64,000 nt of DNA from Agrococcus casei LMG 22410 (GCF_900163565.1 NZ_FUHU01000036.1:19948-83947), one strand, 5' to 3'; shown: positions 1 to 10,858, counted from the first letter of the stretch. Notes: generated by a model from the letters alone, not told the origin. Program-made: numbers and translations.

Positions 1-1174
1 TTCCAGAGGAGGTCCACTCCGTGCCTTCTGGAATGCGATCACGAGAAGTCGAGAGGGAATACGCCTCGGTCACCGGGTCGAAGGCGTAGTCGAGGCTCGT
101 CGTCACGTCCTTCGGCTGACCAGGAGCAATGGGCAGGCTGTCGGAGCGCATGCCCAGGCTCGTCATCGTCACCGTCGTCTGGGAGAACCACGCGATCCCG
201 TTCTCGATGTCGTCGCCCTCGGGAAGACGAGCATCGCTGCTGCCCTCGGGGAACGCGGTGAATCCGCCCTGTGAGGCGTCTCCCAGGGTGGTCAGCTGCA
301 GATACGTGCCCATTCCGGTGTCCGACGTGTACTGCAGCACGTCGACGGCCTGAGGGCGCTTGAGGTTCGCAGCCAGGTCGATGTCAGTCGACAGCAGCGG
401 AACAGCGGGCGGGAACACGCCCTGCCCCTCCTGGGTCAGCCAGTCCGGCGCCGCGATTCCGGCATCGCGAGGGTTCGGCACCAGCAGCGGCAACGCGACG
501 ACCGCGGCAGTGACCGCAGCGACGGCCACGAGACCGTGCCTGCGCATCCGCACTCCCGTCTTCGACGACAGCATCAGAGCGAGCGCGAACAGCACCGCGA
601 CGGCGATGACCGGAAGGATGCTGATCTCGACCGGCAGCTGCATCGGCAGCAGCAGCGGCAGGAAGAGCCAGACTGCCGCGAGCGCCGGCACGCGCACGAC
701 GCGCATGACGAGATCGTTCAGCAGCACGATCAGCGCGACAGCCGACAGGATCGCGGGGAGCACCGTCTCACCCACCACGATCGGCACGCTGTGGTACCAG
801 GCGATGTTGCCGATGCCGTAGGCGAACGACTCGCCGAACGACTTCGCTGTCTCCCACGGCCCGGTCGAGAACCCCGACTTCGCGGCTTCGAGACCGAGCA
901 GCATCGCAATCGCGACCAGGGCCTGCAGCCACCAGGCCGTCACCCTGCCGTTGAAGCTGCTGCGCGTGAGCTGCCGCACAGCGAGCCCGACAAGCACCAT
1001 GACTGCAGCCATGCCCGCTGCGGGAATGATCCAGCCGCTCGTGAAGGCGCTCGAAGCCGTGAGCACACTCGAGATCGCGAGCGCGAACAGCACGCCGGCG
1101 AAGGCGAGCGCGACGGATCCGCTCTCGCGGCCGTCTGCTGCTCGCGTGCGGGTCGCTGCTCGGCGATCGGTCAT
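1..1174 (-). CDS. Transglutaminase-family membrane protein, N-terminal part (3' end outside window)
   Basis: Reading leftward from an ATG at 1172-1174, this frame stays open for about 391 codons and runs off the left edge. The visible part starts with a basic stretch and then has several hydrophobic segments (about residues 20-70, 105-180 and 200-215), followed by an extracellular-looking region. This matches the N-terminal TgpA-type membrane domain of transglutaminase-like proteins; the catalytic core would lie beyond the edge. The start overlaps the stop of the DUF58 gene (ATGA), so the two are translationally coupled. The order moxR / DUF58 / transglutaminase is a widespread bacterial trio, and I rely on that order plus the membrane topology for the call. 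Its substrate is unknown. Confidence 0.75.
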   Translation of the reverse strand, partial: MTDRRAATRTRAADGRESGSVALAFAGVLFALAISSVLTASSAFTSGWIIPAAGMAAVMVLVGLAVRQLTRSSFNGRVTAWWLQALVAIAMLLGLEAAKSGFSTGPWETAKSFGESFAYGIGNIAWYHSVPIVVGETVLPAILSAVALIVLLNDLVMRVVRVPALAAVWLFLPLLLPMQLPVEISILPVIAVAVLFALALMLSSKTGVRMRRHGLVAVAAVTAAVVALPLLVPNPRDAGIAAPDWLTQEGQGVFPPAVPLLSTDIDLAANLKRPQAVDVLQYTSDTGMGTYLQLTTLGDASQGGFTAFPEGSSDARLPEGDDIENGIAWFSQTTVTMTSLGMRSDSLPIAPGQPKDVTTSLDYAFDPVTEAYSLSTSRDRIPEGTEWTSSG

Positions 1175-2250
1175 GCGAACAGCTCCGAGAGGTAGTCGTC
1201 TTCTGAGCGGATGAGCGGCAGGCGTGCCGCAGTGCCGCGTTCGACGACAGCGTGGTCGGCTCCCCAGACCGTGTCGCGTCGGCCGAGCGTCGCGATGTAC
1301 TCGGCGACCGGCTGCGACGGCCGGGCCCCGCAGACGACGTGAGCGCTCATGCGGCCGCGGCTCGGCATCCGTGCTTCTGCATCCTGTGTCGCGACCTCAG
1401 CGAGCGCCCTCGCCAGCTGCCGGTCGCTGAAGCGCGCCGCCTGTGCAGGCAGCTGGGCTTCAGTGGTCTCGGCATAGGTCACCTCGGTGCCCGCACGGCG
1501 CAGCAGCCCCGCGAGCGAGATGAAGGTGCGCATCGCAGCGTCGAACTCGTCGTCGTCTGCGTAGCCGGCCTTCGAGGTGTCGACGATGACGACGGCGCGG
1601 CCCGCAGCGGGCGGCTCCTCCTTGCGCACGACCAGCCGGTCGCGTTTGGCCGACTGGCGCCAGTGGATGCGACGCACGCCGTCTTCCCGCCTGTGGTCGC
1701 GGATGAGCTGGTCCATCTGGTCGGTCACGCCCGTCAGGCGAGCAGCTTCGCTCGCACCGAAGCCTGACCTCAGCGCCTCGTCGAGGGGCACCGTGACCGG
1801 ACCGACTGCGATGCGATGGCTGCCGCCGACTCGCGGCTGCCAGCGCCAGGTGCCGAACACGTCGGTGACACGCACCTGCACACCCGCAAGCTCGTGCACG
1901 CCTCGGCGCAGGTCTCCTGTGAGGAATGACCCGGATCTTCCGTCAAGACGCACCCAGGCGACTCTGAATCCGCTGGCCAGCGACTTCCACCGGTACTGCG
2001 CATCCGTGAATGCTTCTGGCGCCTGCACCTCGACCCATCCGCCGTGTCCTTCGCGGAGGTCGTTCGGCACCGTGATCGAGGCCCCCTTCGAGCGGATGGC
2101 CGGGATGAGCGTGACGAGCCCGATGACCGGCACCGCGAGCATCAGCACAGCGGGCACGAGCAGCACCTGCTGCAGCGTCCAGTACGCCACGACTGCCGTG
2201 AGTGCACCCGCAACGAGAAGTGCAACGGCTCGCGGCGTGGGAAGCAGCAT
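1171..2250 (-). CDS. DUF58 domain-containing protein
   Basis: This 359-residue protein has two hydrophobic N-terminal segments (about residues 8-50). The DUF58 core follows, with the typical region around residues 185-215 (DQMDQLIRDHRREDGVRRIHWRQSAK, shown here only as D-x-x-R-E-D and I-H-W-R-x-S-A-K motifs). After the core comes a vWA-like stretch beginning VVIVDTS. The function is unknown in the family, but DUF58 proteins accompany MoxR ATPases. The gene overlaps moxR upstream by one base and the transglutaminase gene downstream by four, so the three form one operon. It is full length for the family. Confidence 0.88.
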   Translation of the reverse strand: MLLPTPRAVALLVAGALTAVVAYWTLQQVLLVPAVLMLAVPVIGLVTLIPAIRSKGASITVPNDLREGHGGWVEVQAPEAFTDAQYRWKSLASGFRVAWVRLDGRSGSFLTGDLRRGVHELAGVQVRVTDVFGTWRWQPRVGGSHRIAVGPVTVPLDEALRSGFGASEAARLTGVTDQMDQLIRDHRREDGVRRIHWRQSAKRDRLVVRKEEPPAAGRAVVIVDTSKAGYADDDEFDAAMRTFISLAGLLRRAGTEVTYAETTEAQLPAQAARFSDRQLARALAEVATQDAEARMPSRGRMSAHVVCGARPSQPVAEYIATLGRRDTVWGADHAVVERGTAARLPLIRSEDDYLSELFA

Positions 2251-3188
2251 CAGCGCTGGCGCACCGCAGGCGGAGGAACGGATGCGACGGCCTGCTCAAC
2301 GGCCTGCGCCGCCACTTCGTAGCTGGCATCAGCGTCGCGCATGACCAGCCTGTGCGAGAGCACGAGCGGCGCAAGGGCCCGCACGTCATCGGGCGAGACC
2401 CAGTCGCGGCCGTCGATGTAGGCACGGGCCTTGGCAGCCCGCATGAGCTGCAGCGTCGCCCGCGGCGATGCCCCCAGTCGCACATTCTGAAGCTCGCGCG
2501 TCGCTCGCACGATCAGCACGGCATACTTCTCGACCGCCTCGTGCTGGAAGACTTCGCGGGCCTGCTGCATGTGCTGCGCAAACGTCGGCAGGTCAGTCAC
2601 GGCGCTGAGGCTGTCGATGGGCGCATCCGTCTTTCGCGACTGCACCATCGCAAGCTCTGCGCCCGGGTCGGGGTAGCCGATCTCGAGGCGGGCCATGAAT
2701 CGGTCGCGCTGCGCCTCGGGCAGGGCGAATGTGCCGTCCATGTCAAAGGGGTTCTGCGTCGCGATCACCATGAAGGGCTTCGGCAGCACATGCGTCTCGC
2801 CGTCGATCGTGACCTGCGACTCCTCCATGCACTCGAGCAGCGCAGACTGCGTCTTGGGGCTCGCGCGATTGATCTCGTCGCCGATGACGATGTTCGAGAA
2901 CACCGGGCCCGCATGGAAGACGAAGTGCTTGGTCTCCTGGTCGTAGACGCTCACGCCGGTGATGTCACTCGGAAGCAGGTCGGGAGTGAATTGGATGCGG
3001 TGCACGCTGCCGCCGATCGCCACGGCGAATGCGCGGGCCAGCTGTGTCTTTCCGACACCGGGCACGTCTTCGAGCAGCACGTGGCCGCCTGCCAGGAGCA
3101 CGGTCAGCACCGTGCGGATCTGCTCGGGCTTGCCGTCGATGACCCGCGAGACCTCGGCTTCGATCGCCTCAGCGAACGGTGCCGTCAC
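2250..3188 (-). CDS. MoxR-family AAA+ ATPase
   Basis: The 312-residue product is a MoxR-type AAA+ ATPase. The Walker A motif DVPGVGKT lies at residues 41-48, and GDEINRA is the Walker B region. ATQNP (sensor 1) and LPEAQRDRF follow, all diagnostic for MoxR. These ATPases act as chaperone-like remodelling factors for vWA/DUF58 partners, and such a partner is encoded immediately downstream. The start is GTG at 3186-3188 and overlaps the coaD stop, so it belongs to the recG-coaD strand run. The client protein is not identifiable from sequence. Confidence 0.92.
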   Translation of the reverse strand: MTAPFAEAIEAEVSRVIDGKPEQIRTVLTVLLAGGHVLLEDVPGVGKTQLARAFAVAIGGSVHRIQFTPDLLPSDITGVSVYDQETKHFVFHAGPVFSNIVIGDEINRASPKTQSALLECMEESQVTIDGETHVLPKPFMVIATQNPFDMDGTFALPEAQRDRFMARLEIGYPDPGAELAMVQSRKTDAPIDSLSAVTDLPTFAQHMQQAREVFQHEAVEKYAVLIVRATRELQNVRLGASPRATLQLMRAAKARAYIDGRDWVSPDDVRALAPLVLSHRLVMRDADASYEVAAQAVEQAVASVPPPAVRQR

Positions 3189-3682
3189 GGTGCACTCGTC
3201 TTGTGTCGCTGCAGGAACGTGGCGACCGCGCGCGGAACATACGGGCTGATGTCGCCGCCCAGCTGCGACACCTGGCGCACGAGCGACGACGAGACGTGCG
3301 CGTTCTCGGGCGACGTCAGCAGAAACACCGTCTCGACGTGCGCGAGGTCGCGGTTCACGATCGACATCGGCGTCTCGTAGGCGAGGTCGACGTTCGACCG
3401 CAGGCCCTTCACGATGACGCGCGAGCCGACCTGCTGCAGGTAGTCGACGAGCAGGCCGACCGACCAGTTCTTGACCTCGACACCAGACTCTATGCCGCGC
3501 TCCTCGAGCGCCTGCCGGATCAGCATCTCGCGCTCGACGACGGGCAGAAACGCGTCTTTGTCGGGGTTGTGCACGACCAGAACGTGCACTTCGTCGAAGA
3601 TTCCCTTCGCACGCTCGATGACATCGAGATGCCCCAGGGTGATGGGGTCGAATGAGCCGGGCACGACAGCGATGCGAGACAT
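3185..3682 (-). CDS. coaD: Phosphopantetheine adenylyltransferase
   Basis: CoaD transfers AMP from ATP to 4'-phosphopantetheine, the penultimate step of coenzyme A synthesis, in the cytoplasm. The 165-residue protein begins [13 protein letters not shown] and has the nucleotidyltransferase T-x-G-H signature at residues 15-18. The ISSxx-like signature region near the C-terminus appears as [14 protein letters not shown]. An ATG two codons upstream exists, but starting at MSRIAV matches the family. It lies 41 bp after recG and overlaps the moxR start, so it is probably co-transcribed with both. Confidence 0.95.
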   Translation of the reverse strand: MSRIAVVPGSFDPITLGHLDVIERAKGIFDEVHVLVVHNPDKDAFLPVVEREMLIRQALEERGIESGVEVKNWSVGLLVDYLQQVGSRVIVKGLRSNVDLAYETPMSIVNRDLAHVETVFLLTSPENAHVSSSLVRQVSQLGGDISPYVPRAVATFLQRHKTSAP

Positions 3683-3723
3683 ATGCACGATTCTATATCG
3701 TCTGCGCCGAGGCAGAAGCGGCG

Positions 3724-5892
3724 CTAGGCCGACTGCAGTGCGACGCGCGCTTCAGCCGACAGCGCGGCGACTGCCTGACGCAGCGTGGGGGTGCGCTCGA
3801 GCAGTGGGTCGTCTTCTATGAGCTCGCCGGCTGCGATGCGAGCCTCGCGGATGATGTCTGCGTCTTCGCCGACCCGCAGCACCTTCAGGCTCGAGACCAC
3901 ACCGGACTGCCGCCTGCCGAGCACATCGCCCTCGTGCCGCTGGGCGAGGTCGAACTCGGCGATCGCGAATCCGTCGGTGGTCGCCGCGAGCGCAGCCACC
4001 CGCTCGCCCGCAGTGCTGGTCGGCGGCGCCGAAGTGACCAGCAGGCAGAGGCCGGGATGCTCGCCTCGGCCGACGCGGCCCCGCAGCTGGTGCAGCTGCG
4101 AGAGCCCGAACCGATCGGCGTCGAGCACGACCATGACCGTGGCGTTCGGCACGTTGACCCCGACCTCGATCACCGTCGTCGCCACGAGCAGGTCGATGTC
4201 GCCAGCCGCGTAGGCGCGCATCACCGCATCTTTCTCGTCGGCCGACATGGCTCCGGTGAGCGCGGCCATGCGCACCCCACGCAGCGCGTCGACGTGCCGG
4301 AGCCGCTCGAGTGTCGTCGCGACGTCTGCCATGGTCGGCTGCGCTCCGGCACCGGGCAGCTCGGCGCCGGCCGGATCAGCGCTGAGCAGGTCGGCGCCGC
4401 GCTCGGCCTCGCCCGGCTCGATCGCGGGGCAGACGACGAAGGCCTGGCGGCCGTCTGCTATCTCTTCTCCGACTCGCTGCCATGCTCTGGCCATCAGCCC
4501 TGGGCTCTGCCGCTCGCTCACGACATGCGTACCGATGGGCGTGCGGCCGGCAGGCATCGTGCGCAGCTCTGAGACATCGAGATCGCCGAACACCGTCATC
4601 GCCACCGTTCGCGGAATGGGCGTGGCAGTGAGCAGCAGCGTGTGCGGCTCGACGCCCTTGCTGCGCAGCGCCTCGCGCTGCCCGACGCCGAAGCGATGCT
4701 GCTCGTCGATGACGACAAGGCCGACATCGGCGAATGTCGTCTTCTTGCTGATGAGCGCGTGGGTCCCGACCGCAATGAGCGACTGGCCGCTCGCGGCTGC
4801 GAGGGCACTGCGCTTGCGCTCAGCCGCTGGCTGCTGCCCCGTGATGAGCACGGGGTTGAGCTTGGCAGCGAGCTCTGGCCCGAGGGAGTCGACGATCGAC
4901 CTGAAGTGCTGCGACGCAAGCACCTCGGTGGGCGCCAGCATGATCGACTGGCCGCCGGTCTCGGCGACCTGCAGCATGGCGCGCAGGGCCACCATCGTCT
5001 TGCCGCTGCCGACCTCGCCCTGCACGAGCCGGTGCATGGGGTGCTGCCGGTCGAGGTCTGCTGCGATCTGGTCGCCGATCTGATGCTGGTCGGGAGTGAG
5101 ATCGAAGGGCAGCCGTGAGTCGAACTCGGCCAGCAGCGCACCGACCGGCCGTGCCGTCGAAGCGAGCCGCCTCGTGAACTCTCGCATCACAACGAGCGAC
5201 GCCTGCAGCTGCAGCGCCTCGTGCCACTTGAGGGCACGCTTGGCCTCTTCGAGCCGCTCGTCGCTCTCAGCCACGTGGTAGGCGCCAAGCGCCTCGCCGA
5301 ACCGCATCAGACCGTGGGATTCGCGCACGTGCTGCGGCACGGCATCCGTCACCTCTGCGAGGTCGACCCGCTCGAGCAAGGTGCGCACCGCCTTGCGGAT
5401 CGACAGCGACGAGACCTTCTTCGTCGCCGGGTACACCGGCACGAGCCCGCTCACCCAAGCGTTCTGCTGGCTGTCGTCGAGGTCATCGAAGAGCTCCCAC
5501 TCGGGATGCTGCAGCTGCAGCTTCGAGTTGAAGCGGTTGACCGTGCCCGAGAACATGCCCGACTCGCCTTTGACGAGCTTCGCCAGCTGAAACCGCTTGA
5601 GATTGAAGAACACCAGGTCGAGGCTGCGGCGGCCGTCGGAGATCGTCACGATGGTGCGCTGCAGGGCCTTGCCGCGCGGGTACGAGGTGTGCGAGGCGAC
5701 ATTCGTGATGCGGGCCGCCAGCGTGACGAACTCGCCCACCTCGATGTCGGCGAAGTCGGTGAGGTCGCCGCGGCGATAGTGCCTGCGCGGCAGGTGCCAG
5801 AGCAGATCGCCAATGGTCTGCATGCCGAGATGCTCGATGAACGGCTTCGCCGCTTCTTTCGACAGCACGGTGGTGAGTTCGCGTTCGAGCAC
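3724..5892 (-). CDS. recG: ATP-dependent DNA helicase RecG
   Basis: RecG is a superfamily 2 translocase that remodels stalled replication forks and Holliday junctions. This 722-residue protein has the N-terminal wedge/OB domain (about residues 55-140). Helicase motif I (GEVGSGKT) is near residue 300, motif II is DEQHRFGV, and motif III is TATPIPRT. The C-terminal helicase half contains [15 protein letters not shown] and QLRGRVGRG. Length and motif order are normal. It is the first gene of the minus-strand run recG-coaD-moxR and is divergent from rsmD, with only 60 bp between them that must hold both promoters. Confidence 0.97.
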   Translation of the reverse strand: MLERELTTVLSKEAAKPFIEHLGMQTIGDLLWHLPRRHYRRGDLTDFADIEVGEFVTLAARITNVASHTSYPRGKALQRTIVTISDGRRSLDLVFFNLKRFQLAKLVKGESGMFSGTVNRFNSKLQLQHPEWELFDDLDDSQQNAWVSGLVPVYPATKKVSSLSIRKAVRTLLERVDLAEVTDAVPQHVRESHGLMRFGEALGAYHVAESDERLEEAKRALKWHEALQLQASLVVMREFTRRLASTARPVGALLAEFDSRLPFDLTPDQHQIGDQIAADLDRQHPMHRLVQGEVGSGKTMVALRAMLQVAETGGQSIMLAPTEVLASQHFRSIVDSLGPELAAKLNPVLITGQQPAAERKRSALAAASGQSLIAVGTHALISKKTTFADVGLVVIDEQHRFGVGQREALRSKGVEPHTLLLTATPIPRTVAMTVFGDLDVSELRTMPAGRTPIGTHVVSERQSPGLMARAWQRVGEEIADGRQAFVVCPAIEPGEAERGADLLSADPAGAELPGAGAQPTMADVATTLERLRHVDALRGVRMAALTGAMSADEKDAVMRAYAAGDIDLLVATTVIEVGVNVPNATVMVVLDADRFGLSQLHQLRGRVGRGEHPGLCLLVTSAPPTSTAGERVAALAATTDGFAIAEFDLAQRHEGDVLGRRQSGVVSSLKVLRVGEDADIIREARIAAGELIEDDPLLERTPTLRQAVAALSAEARVALQSA

Positions 5893-5952
5893 GCAAACAG
5901 CGTAGCGAGCACGTGTGACACGGTGCTCGTCGGGTGTGCTGAAATGGACGAC

Positions 5953-6528
5953 ATGACGCGCATCATCGCCGGAGTCGCCTCGGGCACCTCACTGAAAGTG
6001 CCAGCCTCAGGAACCCGCCCCACGAGCGAGCGCGTTCGCGAAGCGCTCTTCGGCGCACTCGACGCCCGCGGCGAGATCGACGGCGCCCGCACCCTCGACC
6101 TGTTCGCCGGCACCGGAGCCCTCGGCCTCGAAGCGGCAAGCCGCGGAGCCTCGAGCGTCGTGCTCGTCGAGCTCGCCCGTCAGGCCGTGCAGATCGCCAA
6201 GCAGAACGCGAGCGCCGTCGCGAAGCGCGGCGCCTGCGAAGCGACGGTCGTGGCGGCGAAGGCGCAGAAATTCCTCGCCGAGAGCGGAGCCGAGTTCGAC
6301 CTCGTCTTCATCGACCCTCCATACGACCTGGCGCGCGACGTGCTCACAGAGGTGCTCGAGCTGCTCGCGCCGAGGCTCTCCGACGATGCCGTCGTCGCCC
6401 TCGAGCAGGCGAAGCGGGCGGGCGAGCCGCCCATTCCCGAGACCCTCGAGGTGCTACGCGAGAAGTCCTACGGCGACACCATGGTCTACACGCTCATGCG
6501 TGCGCAGGCTCCGACGATCAGCGAGTGA
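5953..6528 (+). CDS. rsmD: 16S rRNA (guanine966-N2)-methyltransferase
   Basis: RsmD methylates G966 of 16S rRNA using S-adenosylmethionine. The protein (191 residues from ATG 5953) begins MTRIIAGVASG, carries SGTRPTSERVREALF, the SAM-binding LDLFAGTGALGLEA motif and the catalytic FIDPPYD motif. The frame is open far upstream, but only across the antisense of recG. ATG 5944 is an alternative three codons earlier; neither has a convincing ribosome site. rsmD usually sits on the same strand as recG/coaD in actinobacteria; here it diverges from recG. Its last 11 bases overlap the 3' end of thiL tail to tail. Confidence 0.94.
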   Translation: MTRIIAGVASGTSLKVPASGTRPTSERVREALFGALDARGEIDGARTLDLFAGTGALGLEAASRGASSVVLVELARQAVQIAKQNASAVAKRGACEATVVAAKAQKFLAESGAEFDLVFIDPPYDLARDVLTEVLELLAPRLSDDAVVALEQAKRAGEPPIPETLEVLREKSYGDTMVYTLMRAQAPTISE

Positions 6529-7477
6529 ACGGGTCCCAGCCGCGCTCCTCGAGCGGCTGACCGCCCGTCGTGACCTGCGGCTCGCCGGCTTCGACGCTGC
6601 CGACGACCCGGGCATCCGACCCGAGCTCGCTCAGCACGCGCTCGACCGCATCGGCCGGCACCGTCGCCAGCAGCGCGTGATCCTCGCCGCCATAGAGCAC
6701 CGACTCGAGCGGCGCGTCGTACGAGTCGAGGGCGGCACGATCGAAGTCGAGCCGGACGGCGGATGCGCGGGCCACGCGGAATCCGTCGAGCACGAGTCCG
6801 TCAGACACGTCGAGCATCGACGTCGCGCCGAGCCTCGCCAGCTGCGCACCGGCCGCAACCGGAGCGATCGGCGCCAGGTGCGCCTGCATCTCGCGAGGGT
6901 GCGTGCGGCGCAGGTCATCCGGCGGCGTGCCCTCGAGCAGCAGCCGGAGTCCCTCGCCGGCAAGCCCGAGCTCGCCGCAGACGACGATCGCGTCACCCGG
7001 CCGGGCGCCGCTGCGCAGCACCGGCGAGCGGCCCTCCAAGTCGCCGAGGGCCGTCACCGCGATGGTTGTGGTGGGGCTGACCGAGAGGTCACCGCCGACC
7101 ACCCCGACTCCGGGAGCCTGCTTCGCGAGCGCCGCGCTCGCCGCATCCGCGAACTGCTCGAGCTGCTCGACGGTCGTGTCGGCGAGCACGCCGAGCGCGA
7201 TGACGAGTGCCGTGGGCCGCGCCCCCATGGCCGCGACATCGGTGAGGTTCGTGGTGACGCACTTGGTGCCGAGGTCTGCGAAGGTCGACCAGTCGAGCCT
7301 GAAGTCGCCGCCCTCGAACATCGTGTCGGTCGTGATGGCGGTCTGGCCGCCGGCTGCGAGCACCGCACTGTCGTCGCCCGGTCCGACCACTGCCGCGTCT
7401 GCGGGCGTGAGGCGGGCGATGATGCGGGCCAGTGCGGCCTGTTCGCCGACGGTTCGGATGCGGTCGTCTGCTGTCAC
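6518..7477 (-). CDS. thiL: Thiamine-monophosphate kinase
   Basis: ThiL phosphorylates thiamine monophosphate to the active cofactor thiamine pyrophosphate. This 319-residue protein shows the family start (EQAALARIIARL), the VVGPGDDSAVL ATP/Mg site and the TDTMFEGGDF segment. It also has TTNLTDVAAMGA and the second conserved block VVGGDLS. Length is normal. It converges on rsmD with a short tail overlap and diverges from the DUF3515 lipoprotein gene, with about 56 bp between the two starts. No TPP riboswitch signature was seen in that gap. Confidence 0.95.
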   Translation of the reverse strand: MTADDRIRTVGEQAALARIIARLTPADAAVVGPGDDSAVLAAGGQTAITTDTMFEGGDFRLDWSTFADLGTKCVTTNLTDVAAMGARPTALVIALGVLADTTVEQLEQFADAASAALAKQAPGVGVVGGDLSVSPTTTIAVTALGDLEGRSPVLRSGARPGDAIVVCGELGLAGEGLRLLLEGTPPDDLRRTHPREMQAHLAPIAPVAAGAQLARLGATSMLDVSDGLVLDGFRVARASAVRLDFDRAALDSYDAPLESVLYGGEDHALLATVPADAVERVLSELGSDARVVGSVEAGEPQVTTGGQPLEERGWDPFTR

Positions 7478-7533
7478 GGTACGACTCTAGCGAGCGGGCG
7501 GGCAGGGGCCTGTGCCGCGATACCCTTGGAGGC

Positions 7534-8001
7534 ATGAAGCGTCGCCCCGTTGCCCTCCTCGCACTGGCTGCGGCCGTCGGACTTCTGCTGAGCGGGTGCT
7601 CGAACGGCGGCACCGTCGCGGTCGACCCCGCCGAGAACGCGAGCGACCCGGGATGCGCGTCGATCGTGCTGAATCTTCCCGATGCGATCAGCGAGGGCGA
7701 GGTGCAGCTCGACAAGCGTCAGACGTCCGCTCAGGCGACCGGCGCCTGGGGCTCCCCCACGGCCGTCATCATGCGGTGCGGGGTTGCTGAGCCGGCACCC
7801 TCATCGGCTGCGTGCACCACGGTCGACGACGTCGACTGGGTGAACGTGGCGGTCGAGGGATCGACGTACACCTTCGTCTCGTACGGACGCACTCCGGCCG
7901 TCGAGGTCACGCTCGACAATACGAAGGCATCGGCGGTAGCCGCCCTGTCGGCCATCAGCCCGACGATGCAGCGCACCGAGCAGTACTCGCAGTGCACCTG
8001 A
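7534..8001 (+). CDS. DUF3515 family lipoprotein
   Basis: The product is 155 residues, with a basic start, a hydrophobic signal and the lipobox LLSGC (Cys22), so it should be a diacylglyceryl lipoprotein on the outer face of the membrane. The remainder contains cysteines and the pattern CASIVLNLP ... GAWGSPTAVIMRCGV, which matches the actinobacterial DUF3515 family of unknown function. The frame is open further upstream, but ATG 7534 is preceded by GGAGG and gives a proper signal peptide. The GGAGG-to-ATG spacing is unusually short (one base). In other actinobacteria this family neighbours thiL, as here. Confidence 0.85.
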   Translation: MKRRPVALLALAAAVGLLLSGCSNGGTVAVDPAENASDPGCASIVLNLPDAISEGEVQLDKRQTSAQATGAWGSPTAVIMRCGVAEPAPSSAACTTVDDVDWVNVAVEGSTYTFVSYGRTPAVEVTLDNTKASAVAALSAISPTMQRTEQYSQCT

Positions 8002-8021
8002 CCCGCGCGTGAGCGCGTTCA

Positions 8022-8363
8022 CTACGCCGTGATCACCTCGTTGAGGAACAGCCGCGAATCGGGCTGACCGAGGTTGAGGCCGATCGCTGCGCCCTCGGGA
8101 ACTCCGGCGGCGAGCTGCTCGCCTGTGGTCTTGAACGCCCGCTTCGTCTGGGTGCGGAATCCCCCGACCTTCTTCTGCGACGTGAACGCCAGCACCACCG
8201 TGAGGTCGCCGTGCTGAATCGTCAGATAGCGGCCCGACGCGGGGTTCTTCGGGTCTGCGACCACGGCCGGAACCACCAGTTCTGCTTCGCGGACGAGCGC
8301 CCACGCGGCGTCGTGCTCGGTCGCGTCAATGGCTTGCAGTGCTGTCTCGAGTGCTGTCGGCAT
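8022..8363 (-). CDS. SseB-like N-terminal domain protein
   Basis: A small soluble protein of 113 residues if started at MPTALETAL; an ATG six codons upstream is possible. The arrangement (LVVPAVVAD, a GRYLTIQHGDLTVVLAFTS strand pair, then GLNLGQPDSRLFL) resembles the SseB N-terminal domain found in small actinobacterial proteins of unknown role. It ends 20 bp from the DUF3515 gene, which converges on it. A GC-rich hairpin of 5 bp (8004-8017) lies in that gap. Function cannot be stated with confidence. Confidence 0.6.
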   Translation of the reverse strand: MPTALETALQAIDATEHDAAWALVREAELVVPAVVADPKNPASGRYLTIQHGDLTVVLAFTSQKKVGGFRTQTKRAFKTTGEQLAAGVPEGAAIGLNLGQPDSRLFLNEVITA

Positions 8364-8431
8364 GCATCCATCTTGGCGCATCAGCCGAGCGACCAGCGGC
8401 TCGTGTCAGCGGCAGGTGCGAGGATGGACGC

Positions 8432-9040
8432 ATGCCGCTCAGCTTCACCGCAATCGACTTCGAGACCGCCAACGGCTCCGCCGCCTCCGCCTGCTCGGTG
8501 GGTCTGGTCAAAGTCGTCGACTCCAAGATCGTCGACCGCGACAGCTGGTTCATCCGCCCGCCGTCCGGCCACGACTCCTTCCTCGAATGGAACATCCGCA
8601 TCCACGGCATCACCCCCGCAATGATCGTCGACGCCCCTGACTGGGCAGACCAGCAGCAGCGCATCCTCGAGTTCGCAGGCGACGACGTCTTCGTCGCGCA
8701 CAACGCGGGCTTCGACATGGGCGTCATGAAGGCAGCGGCCAAGGCCAGCGGCATGCCGGTTCCCGAGTCGCGCTGGGCCGACTCCCTGCGCATCGCCCGC
8801 AAGACGTACTCTCTCGACTCATACCGACTGCCGGTGGCGGCAATGGCGGCGGGCTTCGAAGACTTCAAGCACCACGACGCCGCGGCTGACGCAGAGGCCT
8901 GCGCCGCAATCGTGGTGCACGCCGCAGCACGGCACGAGGCATCGAGCCTCGACCACCTGCTGAAGATCTGCGCGGCGAGATACCTGCAGATCGGCCCCGA
9001 GGCCGACGCCGAGAAGGCGCTCGAGGCCTGGTGGCGCTGA
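8432..9040 (+). CDS. DEDDh 3'-5' exonuclease (DnaQ/RNase T superfamily)
   Basis: This 202-residue protein has the three exonuclease motifs. Exo I is AIDFETAN (D and E near residues 8 and 10). Exo II is around FVAHNAGFDMGVM. Exo III-epsilon is HHDAAADAEACAAIV, giving the H-x4-D arrangement of DEDDh nucleases. It contains no polymerase or BRCT part, so it is a stand-alone exonuclease, either proofreading-like or an RNA trimming enzyme. The chosen ATG is preceded by AGGATGG about 8 bases upstream. It lies upstream of rmuC on the same strand with a 43 bp gap. Confidence 0.85.
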   Translation: MPLSFTAIDFETANGSAASACSVGLVKVVDSKIVDRDSWFIRPPSGHDSFLEWNIRIHGITPAMIVDAPDWADQQQRILEFAGDDVFVAHNAGFDMGVMKAAAKASGMPVPESRWADSLRIARKTYSLDSYRLPVAAMAAGFEDFKHHDAAADAEACAAIVVHAAARHEASSLDHLLKICAARYLQIGPEADAEKALEAWWR

Positions 9041-9083
9041 CGCCCCGCTCACTCGTGTCAGAGGCTCCTGCAAGGCTGTCATC

Positions 9084-10226
9084 ATGATCGAAATCGCAGT
9101 CTGGCTCTTCATCACCTCCCTCGTGGCAGCCGCAGCGCTCGCGGGGCTTGCCGCTTGGGTGATCGCCTCGTCTCGTGCCCGACAGCGCGTGAACGCACTC
9201 GACCGCGAGAACGCCGCGCTTGAGGCGACCGTGCGCGGCTACGAGTCGCAGCTCGACCAGGCACAGTCGAACTCCCTGCTGGCGCAGCAGCTCGTTCCGA
9301 TGGCGGCGCAGCTGCGAACCCTCGGCGATCGCGTCCACACCGCCGAGACGCAGCGCGAGCAGCAGCACGGGGCCCTCGCCCAGCAGCTTCGGGCATCCCT
9401 CGAGAGCGAAGAGCGGCTCCGCGCATCCGCCGACTCCCTCTCGCAGGCGCTGTCGTCGTCGCAGTCCCGCGGCATGTGGGGCGAAGTCCAGCTGCAGCGA
9501 GTGGTCGAGGCTGCGGGCATGATCGAGCGAGTCGATTTCGACACCCAGACGAGCACCGCCGACGGCAGCTCGAGGCCCGACATGGTCGTGCACCTGCCCG
9601 GCGACCGACACCTCGCGCTCGACGCCAAGGCTCCGTTCGACGCCTACCTCCGAGCCTCCGCCCTGCCGAGCGGCAGCGAGCACGCAGCCGAGCGGTCACG
9701 ACTGCTCGCCGAGCACGCACGCGTGCTCAGGGGGCACGTGGATGCGCTGGCCAAGCGCGAGTACGCGCGCAAGATCGCGGGCGCTCCAGAGGTCGTCGTG
9801 CTGTTCGTCCCGAGCGAGGCCTTGCTCTCGTCAGCGCTCGATGCCGACCCCGGCCTGCTCGAGCACGCCTTCTCAAAGTCGATCGCGCTGGCCAGCCCGG
9901 TCACGCTGTTCAGCCTGCTGCGGGCGATCGCCACGACGTGGTCGCAGACCGAGGCGACCGACGAGGCGCACGAGATCCTGCGCCTCACCACCGAGCTGTA
10001 TGAGCGCCTCGCGACCATGGCCGGCCACATCAGCAGCCTGCGCAAGTCGATCGAATCGACCGTGAAGCACTTCAACTCGTTCAACTCGACACTCGAGACG
10101 CGCGTGCTGGTGAGCGCTCGCAAGCTCGAGAAGCTCAGTCGGGCGAAGACGATCGAGGGCGCTGCCGATCTCGACAGCGCCCCCGCATCCCTCACCGCCG
10201 CTGAATTCGCAGACGGCGACGACTGA
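9084..10226 (+). CDS. rmuC: DNA recombination protein RmuC
   Basis: RmuC proteins limit recombination at inverted repeats and are thought to be nuclease-related. This 380-residue protein has a single N-terminal membrane segment (about residues 4-28) and a coiled coil (about 35-125). The RmuC core follows, with GMWGEVQLQRVVEAAGM and the PD-(D/E)xK-like segment HLALDAKAPFDAYL. A late KSIESTVKHFNSFNSTLETRVL block is typical of the family. Length is at the short end of the family. Its stop abuts the stop of the CoA-transferase gene (10226/10227). Confidence 0.93.
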   Translation: MIEIAVWLFITSLVAAAALAGLAAWVIASSRARQRVNALDRENAALEATVRGYESQLDQAQSNSLLAQQLVPMAAQLRTLGDRVHTAETQREQQHGALAQQLRASLESEERLRASADSLSQALSSSQSRGMWGEVQLQRVVEAAGMIERVDFDTQTSTADGSSRPDMVVHLPGDRHLALDAKAPFDAYLRASALPSGSEHAAERSRLLAEHARVLRGHVDALAKREYARKIAGAPEVVVLFVPSEALLSSALDADPGLLEHAFSKSIALASPVTLFSLLRAIATTWSQTEATDEAHEILRLTTELYERLATMAGHISSLRKSIESTVKHFNSFNSTLETRVLVSARKLEKLSRAKTIEGAADLDSAPASLTAAEFADGDD

Positions 10227-10856
<630 letters not shown>

Positions 10857-10858
10857 GG